Shown piece after piece: positions 44,655-54,363 of a stretch of DNA of 64,000 nucleotides. Below the pieces are notes generated by a model. The model was not told the DNA's origin, ran no database searches, and saw only the letters and a program-made list of their open reading frames with translations. A program made the position numbers and the translations under genes. The DNA is from Peribacillus frigoritolerans_B (lineage in GTDB: Bacteria; Bacillota; Bacilli; Bacillales; DSM-1321): positions 158,240 through 222,239 of the forward strand of contig NZ_JBIWES010000008.1 of assembly GCF_044762665.1 (NCBI RefSeq), read 5' to 3'. The number at the start of each line of letters is the position of its first letter. The stretch's first letter is position 1.

Positions 44655-46127
44655 TCAAACTGAACCGAAACGACTTTGAATCGCCTTTTCCGCTTCTTCA
44701 CGATCATCGAAGTGAAGCACTTCATCACCGACCAATTGATAGGTTTCATGACCTTTTCCAGCTATTAAGATAACGTCGCCCTCTTCCGCCTTGGAAACTG
44801 CGTAAGCTATCGCCTGCCTGCGGTCTTCAATAACCGTATATTCTTTGCCTGCTACACCAGCTTCCATATCCCGGAGGATCTGGGCAGCATCTTCACTGCG
44901 CGGATTATCCGAGGTGAAGATCGGGTCAGTAGCCAAACTGCATGCAATTTGAGCCATGATTGGACGTTTTGTCTTGTCTCGGTCCCCGCCGCAGCCCACT
45001 ATCACGAAAATTTTCTTTCTAGCAAACTCACCAACAGTCTTTAGAACATTTTCCAAACTGTCCGGAGTATGGGCATAGTCAACAATGACCGGGAAGTCCT
45101 GATTCGCTGAAATGAGCTCAAAACGGCCTGCAACACCTTTTATATCCTCGATGGATCTAATCGTCCCATCCAGATCGTTACCGGCGCACAAAGCAGCAGA
45201 GATGGCTGAGAGTACATTATAAACACTGAATTTACCAATTAGCTTCAGCTGAATGTAACGCTCTTCTTTACCTGCTGTCAAGGTGAACGATGTGCCATTT
45301 GCATCAATTTTTATATCCTTGGCCCTTATATCCGCATCATTGTCTATGCCGTATGTAACGACTGTAGCAGCAGTCGCTTTAATGAAATCAGCTGTTGCCT
45401 CATCATCGGCATTGAGCACAGCATATTTAGGGCGATTTTCTATGTAAGCATTGCCAAGCTGTGAGAAAAATAAGGATTTTGCCTGCCTGTATCTGTCCAT
45501 GGTTTTATGAAAATCCAAATGATCCTGAGTGAGATTCGTAAAGACGGCAATATCATAATCACAGCCATGGACGCGCCCAAGCTCAAGTGCATGCGATGAA
45601 ACTTCCATAATGGCCGTGGTGACGGATGCTTCTGCCATTTCATGAAAAGCCTTCTGCAGTGTAACGCTATCTGGCGTCGTATTCTTGGTTTCATATACCG
45701 TATCGGCAATTTTGGTATACATCGTGCCAATCAAACCTGTTTTTTCATGTCGATCCTCGAAAATCTTTTCCAATAAGTGACTGGTCGTCGTCTTTCCATT
45801 CGTTCCTGTAATTCCGATCAAGCGCATCTTTTGAGTCGGATGGCCATAAAATGCATCGGCAAGCACTGCCATCGCCCTGCTCGAATCCCTGACTACGATC
45901 ACGGGAACATCGAGGTCAAGCGGCCTTTCGGCAATGACTGCTGCAGCTCCATGTTCTACAGCAAGTTGGGCAAAATCATGACCATCGACTGTATAACCTT
46001 TTATACAAACAAATAAACTTCCGTCTATGACTTTACGGTTATCATTTTCAATGGAGGTGATTTCAGGATTTTCTCCTTCATACGTAAATAAGGAGTTTAA
46101 ATAAGATAGTAATTTGTGAAGCTTCAT
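44655..46127 (-). CDS. murE: UDP-N-acetylmuramoyl-tripeptide synthetase (meso-diaminopimelate-adding)
   Basis: Adds the third residue to the peptidoglycan stem peptide. The ATP loop GTNGKTT is at 108-114, and the DNPR motif (TSDNPRSEDAAQI near residue 400) indicates meso-diaminopimelate as substrate, so the cell wall should be A1-gamma type. A carbamylated-lysine segment is expected near YRQAKSLFF. Length 490. It has its own strong promoter. Confidence 0.96.
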   Translation of the reverse strand: MKLHKLLSYLNSLFTYEGENPEITSIENDNRKVIDGSLFVCIKGYTVDGHDFAQLAVEHGAAAVIAERPLDLDVPVIVVRDSSRAMAVLADAFYGHPTQKMRLIGITGTNGKTTTSHLLEKIFEDRHEKTGLIGTMYTKIADTVYETKNTTPDSVTLQKAFHEMAEASVTTAIMEVSSHALELGRVHGCDYDIAVFTNLTQDHLDFHKTMDRYRQAKSLFFSQLGNAYIENRPKYAVLNADDEATADFIKATAATVVTYGIDNDADIRAKDIKIDANGTSFTLTAGKEERYIQLKLIGKFSVYNVLSAISAALCAGNDLDGTIRSIEDIKGVAGRFELISANQDFPVIVDYAHTPDSLENVLKTVGEFARKKIFVIVGCGGDRDKTKRPIMAQIACSLATDPIFTSDNPRSEDAAQILRDMEAGVAGKEYTVIEDRRQAIAYAVSKAEEGDVILIAGKGHETYQLVGDEVLHFDDREEAEKAIQSRFGSV

Positions 46128-46160
46128 TTTTCCATCCCTCTCAACTTAATTTGAGGATTC

Positions 46161-46189
46161 ATTATATGTGATTAGCCTTGGCTTGTCGA
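46161..46189 (-). promoter_or_regulatory. Sigma-A promoter of murE-mraY-murD
   Basis: On the minus strand TCGACA (46184-46189), a 17-base spacer and a perfect TATAAT (46161-46166), about 34 bases before murE. The -35 region reads CTCGACA, six of seven positions of a reverse 0A box, probably coincidence. A second possible -10 (TATAAT) lies about 40 bases upstream. Confidence 0.8.
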
Positions 46190-46232
46190 GAAACCAATTT
46201 CAATTATACGGGGTTATCCCGACTCCGTAAAC

Positions 46233-46261
46233 AAAGCGGCTGATGATTCTTCAGCCGCTTT
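46233..46261 (-). terminator. Terminator of spoVD
   Basis: Perfect 11-bp stem AAAGCGGCTGA/TCAGCCGCTTT with a seven-base loop, followed by TTTGTTT on the minus strand, about 25 bases after the spoVD stop. Confidence 0.82.
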
Positions 46262-46285
46262 AACTATTCATATATTATATTATAC

Positions 46286-48208
46286 TTATTCTGTATTTTC
46301 GCCAAGATAAATTCTTATTGTAGAGCCTTGTTTTACTTTAACACCTGGATCCGGGGCTTGATTTATGACTTTATCCCCATTGCCGGCAATATCCAGCTTA
46401 AGGTCGATGAGCTGGGTTTGCAACTCTTTTTTGCTGAGACCCACGACGTCGGGTACCTCGACCATGACGGGATCCGTCCATACCGTTTCCTTCTCGATCT
46501 GGTTTTTCCTTGGCTTGACGCCCATGGCCCTAAGTGAATCCTCCATGATATTCCCAACGATCGGTGCGGCAACGACCCCGCCGAATTGTACCGTTCCTTT
46601 CGGATTATCCACAGCTATATAAACGACGATTTGCGGATCATCCGCTGGAGCGACACCAATGAATGAAAGAATATAATTATTTTCAAGGTATCTGCCATTT
46701 TCAGCTTTTTGGGCTGTACCCGTTTTCCCGCCGACGCGGTACGACTCCACGAATGCTCCTTTACCGCTTCCTTGGGCGACAACGGATTCAAGTGCTTCAC
46801 GGACTTTCTTCGAGGTTGCTTCTGAAATCACCTTTTTCTTCGCCTGAGGGGTCTTTCGCATCAGCACTTCCCCATTTTTTGGATTCACCAGTTCCTTCGC
46901 GATATAAGGTGTATATAAAGTCCCGCCATTCACGGCCGCCGATACCGCTGTCACCTGCTGAATGGGCGTTACGGCTACACCTTGTCCAAACGCAGTCGTT
47001 GCCTGCTCAACCGGACCCACTCGATCCATGTTGAACATGATTCCTTTTCCTTCTCCGGATAAATCAATCCCCGTCTTTTGCCCAAAACCGAAATCATTTA
47101 TATATTTAAACAGCTTGTCTTTACCAAGCCGGTTCCCTAATTCTACAAAACCAGGGTTACATGAGTTCTCGACTACTTCAAGAAAAGTTTGGTCCCCATG
47201 TCCTCCGCTTTTCCAGCAATGCAGCGTAGACCCTGAAACTTCCACATGTCCGGAATCATAAAAATGTTCCTTTTGTAAGTCGACCTTCCCTTCTTCAAGC
47301 GCCGCAGCAAGCGTGATGATCTTAAAAGTAGAACCTGGTTCATATATACTCCAAACTGGTAAATTACGATTATACACTTCTGAGGGTACATTTTGAAAAT
47401 TGGCCGGATCGAAGGTTGGCCTGCTGGACATTGCCAATATTTCCCCTGTGTTCGGGTCCATTGCAATGGCAATTATCCCATCGGGATCATATGTCGCCTC
47501 CGCATTATCAAGCTCCCTCTCCACAATGGTCTGGATTTTGCTATCAATGGTCAACTTCAAGTTATCACCATCAACAGGGGGCTTATAGTCATCGGCCATA
47601 TTCTCGAGCCTTTTCCCCTTCGCATCCGAGTAAAATTTAACGAATCCCTTTTCCCCGCTTAGTTCCTTATCATAAGACAATTCAATGCCCATCAACCCTT
47701 GATTGTCAGATCCTGTAAAGCCAAGAACATGCGAAAGGTATTCACCAAATGGGTAATGGCGCTTTGAATCTTCAGCGATATATACGCCCTTTATCCCTAA
47801 TGCTTTAATTTCCTTCGCCTTTTCATGAGATATCTTTCTGCCTTCCGGAATTCTGACGCTCATCGCTTGTTTCGTTAACCATTGATAAGCCTTTTCCTTT
47901 GTCATATCCAATATTGAAGCAAGCTGCTCCGCCGTCTCCCCAGGATTCTCAATCTGTCTTGGGATGACATAGACTGTTGGCGCGGATATATTCGTTGCCA
48001 GCTCGACACCATTCCGATCCAGGATTTCTCCTCGTTTGGCTTCAAAAGGAATATTCCTGCTCCAGGAATCTTTAGCCAGCCCCGTCAACTTATCCCCCAG
48101 ATAAAACTGTACAATTCCCAATCGGATATCAATGATAAAAAAAACAACGATACCGATTGCCAATGCGATTGCCAGCCGTTTTCGGACAGTAACATTCGAA
48201 ACACGCAA
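46286..48208 (-). CDS. spoVD: Sporulation-specific class B penicillin-binding protein SpoVD
   Basis: Transpeptidase for spore cortex, partner of SpoVE. The TTG at 48208, seven bases from GGAGGTG, gives LRVSNVTVRKRL and 640 residues as in homologues; the longer frame upstream is not coding. Layout: membrane anchor (about 12-33), PBP dimer domain (RGEILDRNGVELATN), transpeptidase with SxxK in EPGSTFK, SCN in ENSCNPGF, and KTGTAQ, and one C-terminal PASTA domain (VEVPDVVGLSKKELQ). A separate terminator isolates it from pbpB, so mother-cell expression is expected. Confidence 0.94.
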   Translation of the reverse strand: MRVSNVTVRKRLAIALAIGIVVFFIIDIRLGIVQFYLGDKLTGLAKDSWSRNIPFEAKRGEILDRNGVELATNISAPTVYVIPRQIENPGETAEQLASILDMTKEKAYQWLTKQAMSVRIPEGRKISHEKAKEIKALGIKGVYIAEDSKRHYPFGEYLSHVLGFTGSDNQGLMGIELSYDKELSGEKGFVKFYSDAKGKRLENMADDYKPPVDGDNLKLTIDSKIQTIVERELDNAEATYDPDGIIAIAMDPNTGEILAMSSRPTFDPANFQNVPSEVYNRNLPVWSIYEPGSTFKIITLAAALEEGKVDLQKEHFYDSGHVEVSGSTLHCWKSGGHGDQTFLEVVENSCNPGFVELGNRLGKDKLFKYINDFGFGQKTGIDLSGEGKGIMFNMDRVGPVEQATTAFGQGVAVTPIQQVTAVSAAVNGGTLYTPYIAKELVNPKNGEVLMRKTPQAKKKVISEATSKKVREALESVVAQGSGKGAFVESYRVGGKTGTAQKAENGRYLENNYILSFIGVAPADDPQIVVYIAVDNPKGTVQFGGVVAAPIVGNIMEDSLRAMGVKPRKNQIEKETVWTDPVMVEVPDVVGLSKKELQTQLIDLKLDIAGNGDKVINQAPDPGVKVKQGSTIRIYLGENTE

Positions 48209-48286
48209 AAACAGGCACCTCCATTTCATACATGCTTCAATATATGCTTGTCTACTCGATGCTAGACTATAAACTTTGAAAGAAAT

Positions 48287-48316
48287 AAAGAGGGGATCCA
48301 TTTGGATCCCCTCTTT
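48287..48316 (-). terminator. Terminator of pbpB
   Basis: Perfect 13-bp stem AAAGAGGGGATCC/GGATCCCCTCTTT with a four-base loop, four bases past the pbpB stop, followed by ATTTCTTTC on the minus strand. Confidence 0.88.
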
Positions 48317-48320
48317 ACCT

Positions 48321-50483
48321 TCACTCTGTTTTCTCTTTTGTCGGTATATCTTCACCGGCCCCATCAGGCTGGGATAATTCAATATTGAAGGTCTCTCCTT
48401 CATTAACCTTTTTCCCGGCCTCAAGACTCTGTTTACTTACGTATCCAGTACCTTTGGTTTTCAGATCCAGTTTTGCAACCTTGGCCAATTTCATGACATC
48501 GCGCAGTGACCATCCCTTCATGTCAGGAACTTCCATTTCACCTTCCGTCCTGAGGATTATCTTTTCACCCTGTAAAAGTATACTCCCCGCTTTCGGGGAT
48601 TGATCGAGCACTTTACGCCCACTTCCGATCGTACTTACATCATAACCAAGTTCCTTCAGTTCTTTGACAGCTGAACTCTCGGTTTGATTCGTATAGTCCA
48701 CGATTTTATTTGCTTTTTGTTTTTTAACCTCGGAAGGTTTTATGTTTAGATATTGCAGGCTATTTTGCATGACAGGATTAAATATCTCTGACAATGGATC
48801 AGCCCCAACATAAGATACACCTAACTTTGGCTGTTTGACCGCCACATACATGACCAACTGCGGATCATCTTTTGGAGCCATTCCTAAAAAGGAGAACACA
48901 TAGTTATTTTTCCCTTCTAAATATCTACCTGTCGGACCCGCAATTTGTGCAGTACCGGTTTTTCCTGCTACTTCATAACCATCAATGGCATATTTTTTCC
49001 CTGTTCCTTTTTTCGCGGAAATTACCGTTTCCAAATAATCACGTACTTGTTTTGCAGTTTCTGTCGAAATCGGTTGCCCTGTCACTTTCGGCTTAGTCGT
49101 TTTCAATATTTTTCCGGTATCCTGATCGGAAATGCTTTTTATCACGTACGGCCGCATCATTTTTCCATCATTGGCTATTGCGGATGCAGCTTGGATTTGT
49201 TGAATCGGTGTAACGGTCGAACCCTGTCCAAAGGAAGTAGTAACTTTTTCAAGCTTATACTTGTATTGAATTTTACCGGTTATCTCGTTCGGCAGGTCAA
49301 TTCCCGTTTTTTTATCAAATCCGAACTTAGTCAAATACTCACGGAAAGTATCCGCTCCTATCTTATCCATTGCAAGTGTGGCAAAAGCGACGTTCGAGGA
49401 ACGTTGAACCCCTTCAAGAAAGGTCATGCTCTTACCTCTTTCGATTCCGCTATGATCTCCGATTTTCCCCGATCCGGCTTTGTAGGTTCCAGCCACAAAG
49501 CTTTCATTCGGATTAAAGACCCCTTCCTCAACAGCCGCCGCAAGGGTGAATGTTTTCATGGTTGAACCCGGTTCGAAGGTTTCTTCAATAGCCAGGTTAC
49601 GCCATGTATCCGTAAGCCCGACTTTCGTTGTCGGATGGAAGGTAGGCCTTTGCCCCATCGCCACAATCTCCCCCGTTTTGGGATTGGAGACAATCGCTAT
49701 GATTTGTTCGGGATCGTATTTTTCCTGCACTTTGCTCATCGAGTCTTCCAGGAACGTTTGTATTTTCTTATCGATCGTAAGCATGACATCATTGCCATTA
49801 TCAGGAGCAACAACCTTTTCCTTCTTATCCGGTAAGAGGAAGCCCCATGAGTCACTGTCATATGTCAGTTTCCCATCCGTTTCCTGCAATTCTTTATTGA
49901 GGTACCTTTCGATGCCGAACTTACCAGCCATTTCTCCCGTTTCTTCATCCTTTTCAACATAGCCAATCAGATGGGAGGCGAAAATTCCGTTAGGATAAAA
50001 ACGTTTATTGGTTCTTCCAAATGTAATTCCCGGCAGTTCCAATTTTTCTATTTTCTGCTTTAAGACCTGAGTCAAATCCTTGCCGGCGCTGCCAAATTCC
50101 ACCTGGTATGCCCCTTTTTTCGTAAGTCTTTCATAGATGTCCTGTTCATCCATGTCGATATATTTAGCAAGCTTACTAGCGGTCATCTCCGGATCCTTAA
50201 CATGCTCCGGCTCCTTTTCACTAAGTACTGCCCTTAAGATATAGGAGGAAGTATCCTCGGCAATGACTTCACCTTTTGTATCGAGTATGCTTCCCCTTTT
50301 TGCTTCTATGACCTGTTTTTTTTCATATTTCTTGTCGATTTTCGAAGCCAATACTTCCCCGCCTGCTGTACCTGTCACCTGAATATACAAAAAGCGGCAG
50401 ACTAACACAAAAAAGAGCAGGCCGAATAAGAAGAATAATCCGGCTGCCCCATGCTTCATATTTTTTTGTTTCTGCATTATCAC
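48321..50483 (-). CDS. pbpB: Division-specific class B penicillin-binding protein 2B (FtsI)
   Basis: Essential septal transpeptidase. Layout: membrane anchor (about 12-32), dimer domain (RGSILDTKGEVIAEDTSS), transpeptidase with SxxK in EPGSTMK, SSN in RSSNVAFA and KTGTAQ (VAGKTGTAQIAGP), and two C-terminal PASTA repeats (from about 590). Length 720. The GTG at 50483 overlaps the ftsL stop (GTGA) and lies six bases from AAGGG; an ATG two codons on is possible. A paralogue of the downstream spoVD. Confidence 0.94.
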   Translation of the reverse strand: MIMQKQKNMKHGAAGLFFLFGLLFFVLVCRFLYIQVTGTAGGEVLASKIDKKYEKKQVIEAKRGSILDTKGEVIAEDTSSYILRAVLSEKEPEHVKDPEMTASKLAKYIDMDEQDIYERLTKKGAYQVEFGSAGKDLTQVLKQKIEKLELPGITFGRTNKRFYPNGIFASHLIGYVEKDEETGEMAGKFGIERYLNKELQETDGKLTYDSDSWGFLLPDKKEKVVAPDNGNDVMLTIDKKIQTFLEDSMSKVQEKYDPEQIIAIVSNPKTGEIVAMGQRPTFHPTTKVGLTDTWRNLAIEETFEPGSTMKTFTLAAAVEEGVFNPNESFVAGTYKAGSGKIGDHSGIERGKSMTFLEGVQRSSNVAFATLAMDKIGADTFREYLTKFGFDKKTGIDLPNEITGKIQYKYKLEKVTTSFGQGSTVTPIQQIQAASAIANDGKMMRPYVIKSISDQDTGKILKTTKPKVTGQPISTETAKQVRDYLETVISAKKGTGKKYAIDGYEVAGKTGTAQIAGPTGRYLEGKNNYVFSFLGMAPKDDPQLVMYVAVKQPKLGVSYVGADPLSEIFNPVMQNSLQYLNIKPSEVKKQKANKIVDYTNQTESSAVKELKELGYDVSTIGSGRKVLDQSPKAGSILLQGEKIILRTEGEMEVPDMKGWSLRDVMKLAKVAKLDLKTKGTGYVSKQSLEAGKKVNEGETFNIELSQPDGAGEDIPTKEKTE

Positions 50484-50836
50484 TGCACACCCTTCACATT
50501 ATTCTCATTTAGCTTGAACCCTAGCGCTGCAGCTTTTTTCCAAATTCTTTCGTATGTACTAAGTTCAGCAACCTGCACTTTCAAATCATCATTCACTTTA
50601 CCCTGTTCTTCAATCGAAGTTTCCACTAGTTGGATTTCTTTATTCGTTTCATAGATGGCCGCTTGATTAGAGACTATTTTCACTCCCATAAAGGTAACCA
50701 TGATAGCAAGGGCACATAGTAAGAAAACTTCACCAATGGATATCTTCGCTTTACGGATGACCACTGTTTGATGTGTCTGTTGCTGCTGTTGGTCTTCATA
50801 TTGCTGTTCTTGCACTTTTTTGGCTATGGAACTCAT
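50480..50836 (-). CDS. ftsL: Cell division protein FtsL
   Basis: Bitopic division protein forming a complex with DivIC and DivIB that activates FtsW-PBP2B. The 118 residues show a Gln-rich cytoplasmic tail (EQQYEDQQQQQTHQ), one membrane helix (about 36-55) and an extracellular coiled coil (60-100). FtsL is poorly conserved and recognised mainly by this architecture and position between rsmH and pbpB. Confidence 0.9.
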   Translation of the reverse strand: MSSIAKKVQEQQYEDQQQQQTHQTVVIRKAKISIGEVFLLCALAIMVTFMGVKIVSNQAAIYETNKEIQLVETSIEEQGKVNDDLKVQVAELSTYERIWKKAAALGFKLNENNVKGVQ

Positions 50837-50865
50837 TCATGTTCCCCCTCACTGTTTTTTTGTAA

Positions 50866-51807
50866 TTATTGCTTTTCGGCGATTCTTAGCTTAGCCGACC
50901 GGGAACGATTATTCCCTTCCAATTCTTCTTCTGAAGGTAAAATCGGTTTTCTCGTAATTATTTTCATAGTTGGCTTGAATTCATCCGGGATAACTGGAAG
51001 TCCTGGCGGAAGATCCGGCATGCTACTGGCCTTTTTAAATACCGTTTTACATATTCTATCTTCAAGCGAATGGAATGTAATGACAGATATTCTTCCCTCT
51101 TTATCCAAAAGCGATATGGCTTGCTCCAAGGAATCTTCAAAGACACCAAGTTCGTCATTCACAGCGATTCTTATTGCTTGGAACACTCGTTTCGCAGGGT
51201 GTCCGCCTTTTCGCCTTGCCGGGGCCGGTATCCCATCCTTGATTAATTCCACAAGCTCGAACGTCGTTTCAATCGGTTTTATTTCACGTGCCGCTTCAAT
51301 TTTCCTGGCAATTTGTTTCGAAAACTTTTCTTCTCCATATTGGAAGAAAATCCTCAGCAAATCATGGAATGACCAAGTGTTCACGACATCATAGGCAGAA
51401 ATGGCAGCACTTTGGTCCATCCTCATATCCAAAGGCGCATCATGGTTATAGCTGAAACCACGCTCCGGTGTATCCAATTGTGGGGATGACACACCTAAAT
51501 CATAAAGGATCCCATCCACTTTCTCGATTCCCCGGGCATTCAGCTCTTCTTTTAAGTATTTAAAATTATTAGGAACAAGAACAATACGTTCGCCATAGCT
51601 TTCCAATTTTTCCTTAGCATTCCGAATCGCCGTTTCGTCCTGATCAAAAGCATAAAGCCTTCCCTTGTCAGAGAGCTGTGAAAGTAAGTATTCGCTGTGA
51701 CCGGCTCCTCCTAAAGTACAATCCACATAAATTCCATCAGGTTTGATGTTTAATCCATCAACCGTCTCTTTTAATAACACTGTTGTATGTTGAAACATGC
51801 TAGACAT
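50866..51807 (-). CDS. rsmH: 16S rRNA (cytosine(1402)-N(4))-methyltransferase RsmH
   Basis: Methylates N4 of C1402 in 16S rRNA at the P site. SAM-binding elements are visible: VDCTLGGAGHSEYLL (28-42), FDQDETAIRNAKEKL and DGILYDLGVSSPQLD with RGFSY. The C-terminal ISVITFHSLEDRI and RSAKLRIAEK motifs are conserved. Length 313 is typical. It follows mraZ by 43 bases. Confidence 0.96.
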   Translation of the reverse strand: MSSMFQHTTVLLKETVDGLNIKPDGIYVDCTLGGAGHSEYLLSQLSDKGRLYAFDQDETAIRNAKEKLESYGERIVLVPNNFKYLKEELNARGIEKVDGILYDLGVSSPQLDTPERGFSYNHDAPLDMRMDQSAAISAYDVVNTWSFHDLLRIFFQYGEEKFSKQIARKIEAAREIKPIETTFELVELIKDGIPAPARRKGGHPAKRVFQAIRIAVNDELGVFEDSLEQAISLLDKEGRISVITFHSLEDRICKTVFKKASSMPDLPPGLPVIPDEFKPTMKIITRKPILPSEEELEGNNRSRSAKLRIAEKQ

Positions 51808-51850
51808 CCTTCCAATCGGTTATTGAGTGACTCTATTTCTGAGGGCAGCC

Positions 51851-52282
51851 TTAAATATCAAAGCCAATCATATTTTCTGCTATCTCAGCGAAAGAATCCT
51901 CCGAAGCTGAAAAATAGTTTTCCCAAAGGGATTTGCTCCAAATCTCAATGCGATTGGTAACACCAAGAATTACACATTCTTTTTCCAATTGGCCATATGA
52001 AGTAAGCGGCGTGGGGATATTAATTCGCCCTTGTTTATCAATTTCGCATTCTGTAGCTGCAGAAAAGAAAAAACGGGTAAAGGCTCGGGCATCTTTTTTT
52101 GTTAAAGGCAGGGCTTTCAGCTTTTCTTCTAGCAGCTTCCACTCTTCCATAGGGTAACCAAATAAACACTGATCGAGTCCGCGGGTAAGGACAAATTGCT
52201 CCCCAAGATTTTCCCTGAATTTCACTGGGACTATCAAACGGCCCTTTATATCGATGTTATGATGGTACTCTCCCATGAACAT
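51851..52282 (-). CDS. mraZ: Transcriptional regulator MraZ
   Basis: AbrB-like DNA-binding protein that in E. coli represses the dcw operon by binding repeats upstream of its own gene. Two SpoVT-AbrB repeats: MGEYHHNIDIKGRLIVP at the N-terminus and ECEIDKQGRINIP near residue 75; the tail AEIAENMIGFDI is nearly invariant in Bacillus. The ATG at 52282 gives the family start MFMGEY (143 residues). TGGG repeats flank the start (three in 26 bases), recalling MraZ boxes, but spacing is irregular. Confidence 0.94.
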   Translation of the reverse strand: MFMGEYHHNIDIKGRLIVPVKFRENLGEQFVLTRGLDQCLFGYPMEEWKLLEEKLKALPLTKKDARAFTRFFFSAATECEIDKQGRINIPTPLTSYGQLEKECVILGVTNRIEIWSKSLWENYFSASEDSFAEIAENMIGFDI

Positions 52283-52308
52283 ACCCACTACCCCCACATT
52301 CTAATCTC

Positions 52309-52337
52309 AATGTACCACATTCCCCCACCTTTCTCCA
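52309..52337 (-). promoter_or_regulatory. Candidate sigma-A promoter of the mraZ operon
   Basis: On the minus strand TGGAGA (52332-52337), a 17-base spacer ending in TGG, and TACATT (52309-52314). The spacer and downstream bases are G-rich with TGGG repeats that MraZ may recognise. Confidence 0.45.
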
Positions 52338-52502
52338 CTTGTTTTTACTTTCTCCTTTCAAGTAAAAATTACCTTCTTTTCTTCTTAAGTTTATTTAGCC
52401 AAATTATTCAAAGAAACGTGCATTTCCCTCGAATGCACTCAGACTAAGACGCAGTCCCACTATTACTGTCGAAGCACCACCTGACAATTGCCCAGGAAAC
52501 AG

Positions 52503-52537
52503 AAAAAAAGACAGGCTTTAGCACCTGTCTTTTTTTC
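52503..52537 (-). terminator. Terminator of bshC
   Basis: Stem AAAAAAAGACAGG/CCTGTCTTTTTTT with an eight-base loop, about 90 bases after the bshC stop; symmetric tracts suggest it works in both directions. Confidence 0.88.
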
Positions 52538-52625
52538 ACCTTTCAATCCCTTCATCAGGATTGGTCTGCGGCAACCGTATTCAAAATGATTTGTCCGCCA
52601 CTTTTCCCCAAAACGAATGGTTTTT

Positions 52626-54254
52626 CTAAATGAAAATCAATTTATGCTGATTATTGAACCGATAGTCCAGTTTCATCATATCCCGTACGAACTCCGGCCC
52701 GTATTGATTCAAGTAATAAAACACATTCCAAATCCTCTCCTGGGGTGATTCGAGAGGGTACAGTGAATTTGCTATCCGGTCATATTTTTTCAATATGACC
52801 GAATGTCGTTCCTTTGTACGGTCACCGATTTTGCCATATATGAAATTCAATTGCTTTTGAATGAATTCAATGTTTTTATTCAACATCGGCTCAAGTCCTC
52901 TATCTAAAGAGACAGCGTGGACAAATAGCTTTTCATGGTTCTCTTCAAGCTGTGATTTCAGCGTCCCGAACAGAGTGTCAATCGTTTCATCTTTAACGGA
53001 ATCAAGGTAACTTTCCACAGCATTAGCGGTTCCTTCAGTCAGAACAGTTTCCAAACTGAGTTCCATTTCTTCAAGGTCGCTGTGGATACTCCGCTCCACC
53101 AGCGTGATGTTTAACCTAGGAATGATTGGCGGCATCTTCATGGAAAACAACTCAAACACCCTTTTTAATTCTGCCCAATAGGCTATTTCCCCTGGCCCAG
53201 AAACGAAAGCCAATACAGGGAAGAGCATTTCCTGCATAAGCGGGCGTGTAATGACATTGTTGCTTAATCGTTCTGGATGATTTTTGGCTATCTGCAAGAG
53301 TTCCTCCACGGTAAATGTTACCTCACCGTTTTTTCCGCTGAAACCGCCTTCTACACGTTCGAGTAAACATCGATCTTTTTTTTCTGGATCATAATAAAAT
53401 AAGTTAGCTGCCCGTTTATCCATTTCAATCATTTTTGCATACCCTTTCGCATGCATGAATGATTGCTGTTCCTCGACCACTTCAGCAATCCGTCCACTTT
53501 CATTGACCATCGATTCAAAGTATGCCTTCTCAATTCGCCTTAAATCCGGATCTCCGGCATCGACTAGTAAAAGGCCATATTCTTTGAACCATTCATGAAT
53601 CAGCTCGGCGAAGAAATCGACAAAGGTATTCGATTTCCTAATGGTTTCCTTCATATCAATCAGGAGTTTGTTCGTAAATTCCGTTTCTCCATATGTTTCA
53701 ATGATTTCCTCAAGCCACTTCTCTGCCTTTTCCGTTTCCAGCTCCACATCAGAAACCATTGTTTTATATGGCTGGTAGGAAGGATAGGTTTTTTTATCTG
53801 GTTTTCCGTTTTTCATAACATAAACATGATTGACTTCAGCCAAATCATGATCTTCCCCAGCTATCCAAAAAACTGGAATGACTGGCTGCCCCAGTTTCTT
53901 TTCCTGTTCTTCCGCAAGTTTAATGATCGATATCACTTTATGAATGGTATACAACGGCCCTGATAATAACCCAGCCTGCTGTCCTCCGATCACAACCACG
54001 GAATCATCCCTGCGCAACCTTTCAATATTCCCCTTAACTGCCTCACTGAATGAAAGACGAGACATGTATTGTTGTATGTAATCCGACAATTCATCACGTG
54101 AAAAAGAACGGTTCATCAATTCATTATGCCTATTGAGATAAATGTCAGGCTTAGACAAGTCATAGTGAAAATAATCCTCCGTTTCGAGACGGTTTTGTAA
54201 ATAGTCCGATGCAAAACGGTTTAAAGATGGTAACGCGAGATCTTTCATCTCCAT
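52626..54254 (-). CDS. bshC: Bacillithiol biosynthesis cysteine-adding enzyme BshC
   Basis: Last step of bacillithiol synthesis, joining cysteine to glucosaminyl-malate (B. subtilis YllA). The 542 residues contain family blocks VIGGQQAGLLSGPLYTIHK (about 88-106), PVFWIAGEDHDLAEVNHV, LRPDYQ-like and GPGEIAYWAELK, and a central coiled coil. The first ATG is seven bases from AAGGGAG; a second ATG two codons on is possible. It is the standard gene upstream of mraZ. It implies a bacillithiol-producing Firmicute. Confidence 0.95.
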   Translation of the reverse strand: MEMKDLALPSLNRFASDYLQNRLETEDYFHYDLSKPDIYLNRHNELMNRSFSRDELSDYIQQYMSRLSFSEAVKGNIERLRRDDSVVVIGGQQAGLLSGPLYTIHKVISIIKLAEEQEKKLGQPVIPVFWIAGEDHDLAEVNHVYVMKNGKPDKKTYPSYQPYKTMVSDVELETEKAEKWLEEIIETYGETEFTNKLLIDMKETIRKSNTFVDFFAELIHEWFKEYGLLLVDAGDPDLRRIEKAYFESMVNESGRIAEVVEEQQSFMHAKGYAKMIEMDKRAANLFYYDPEKKDRCLLERVEGGFSGKNGEVTFTVEELLQIAKNHPERLSNNVITRPLMQEMLFPVLAFVSGPGEIAYWAELKRVFELFSMKMPPIIPRLNITLVERSIHSDLEEMELSLETVLTEGTANAVESYLDSVKDETIDTLFGTLKSQLEENHEKLFVHAVSLDRGLEPMLNKNIEFIQKQLNFIYGKIGDRTKERHSVILKKYDRIANSLYPLESPQERIWNVFYYLNQYGPEFVRDMMKLDYRFNNQHKLIFI

Positions 54255-54363
54255 TTCTGTTCTCCCTTTCTCTGCAACTACAATTCTTTTTAGAGTATAA
54301 CATTCCGGTTTAAGAAAACAAAAGAAGTTGCCCAGCAGCAGAAAATTGATGCGATGTTCTATG

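Larger units (their letters stand above)
52283..52625. other. Intergenic region upstream of mraZ
   Basis: Of 343 bases, the part nearest mraZ carries a candidate promoter (52309-52337) and the part nearest bshC carries a terminator (52503-52537). No coding frame with a plausible start and ribosome-binding site is visible. Confidence 0.7.

Noticed and set aside
48945..49565. 206-codon plus-strand frame opposite pbpB
   Set aside because: Fully antisense to a certain gene; Cys/Phe/Ser-rich artefact sequence with no recognisable domain.
51851..52320. MraZ-box array before mraZ
   Set aside because: TGGG repeats are present, but spacings of 9 and 12 bases do not match the regular 10-base period known in E. 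coli, so I did not list it as a site.
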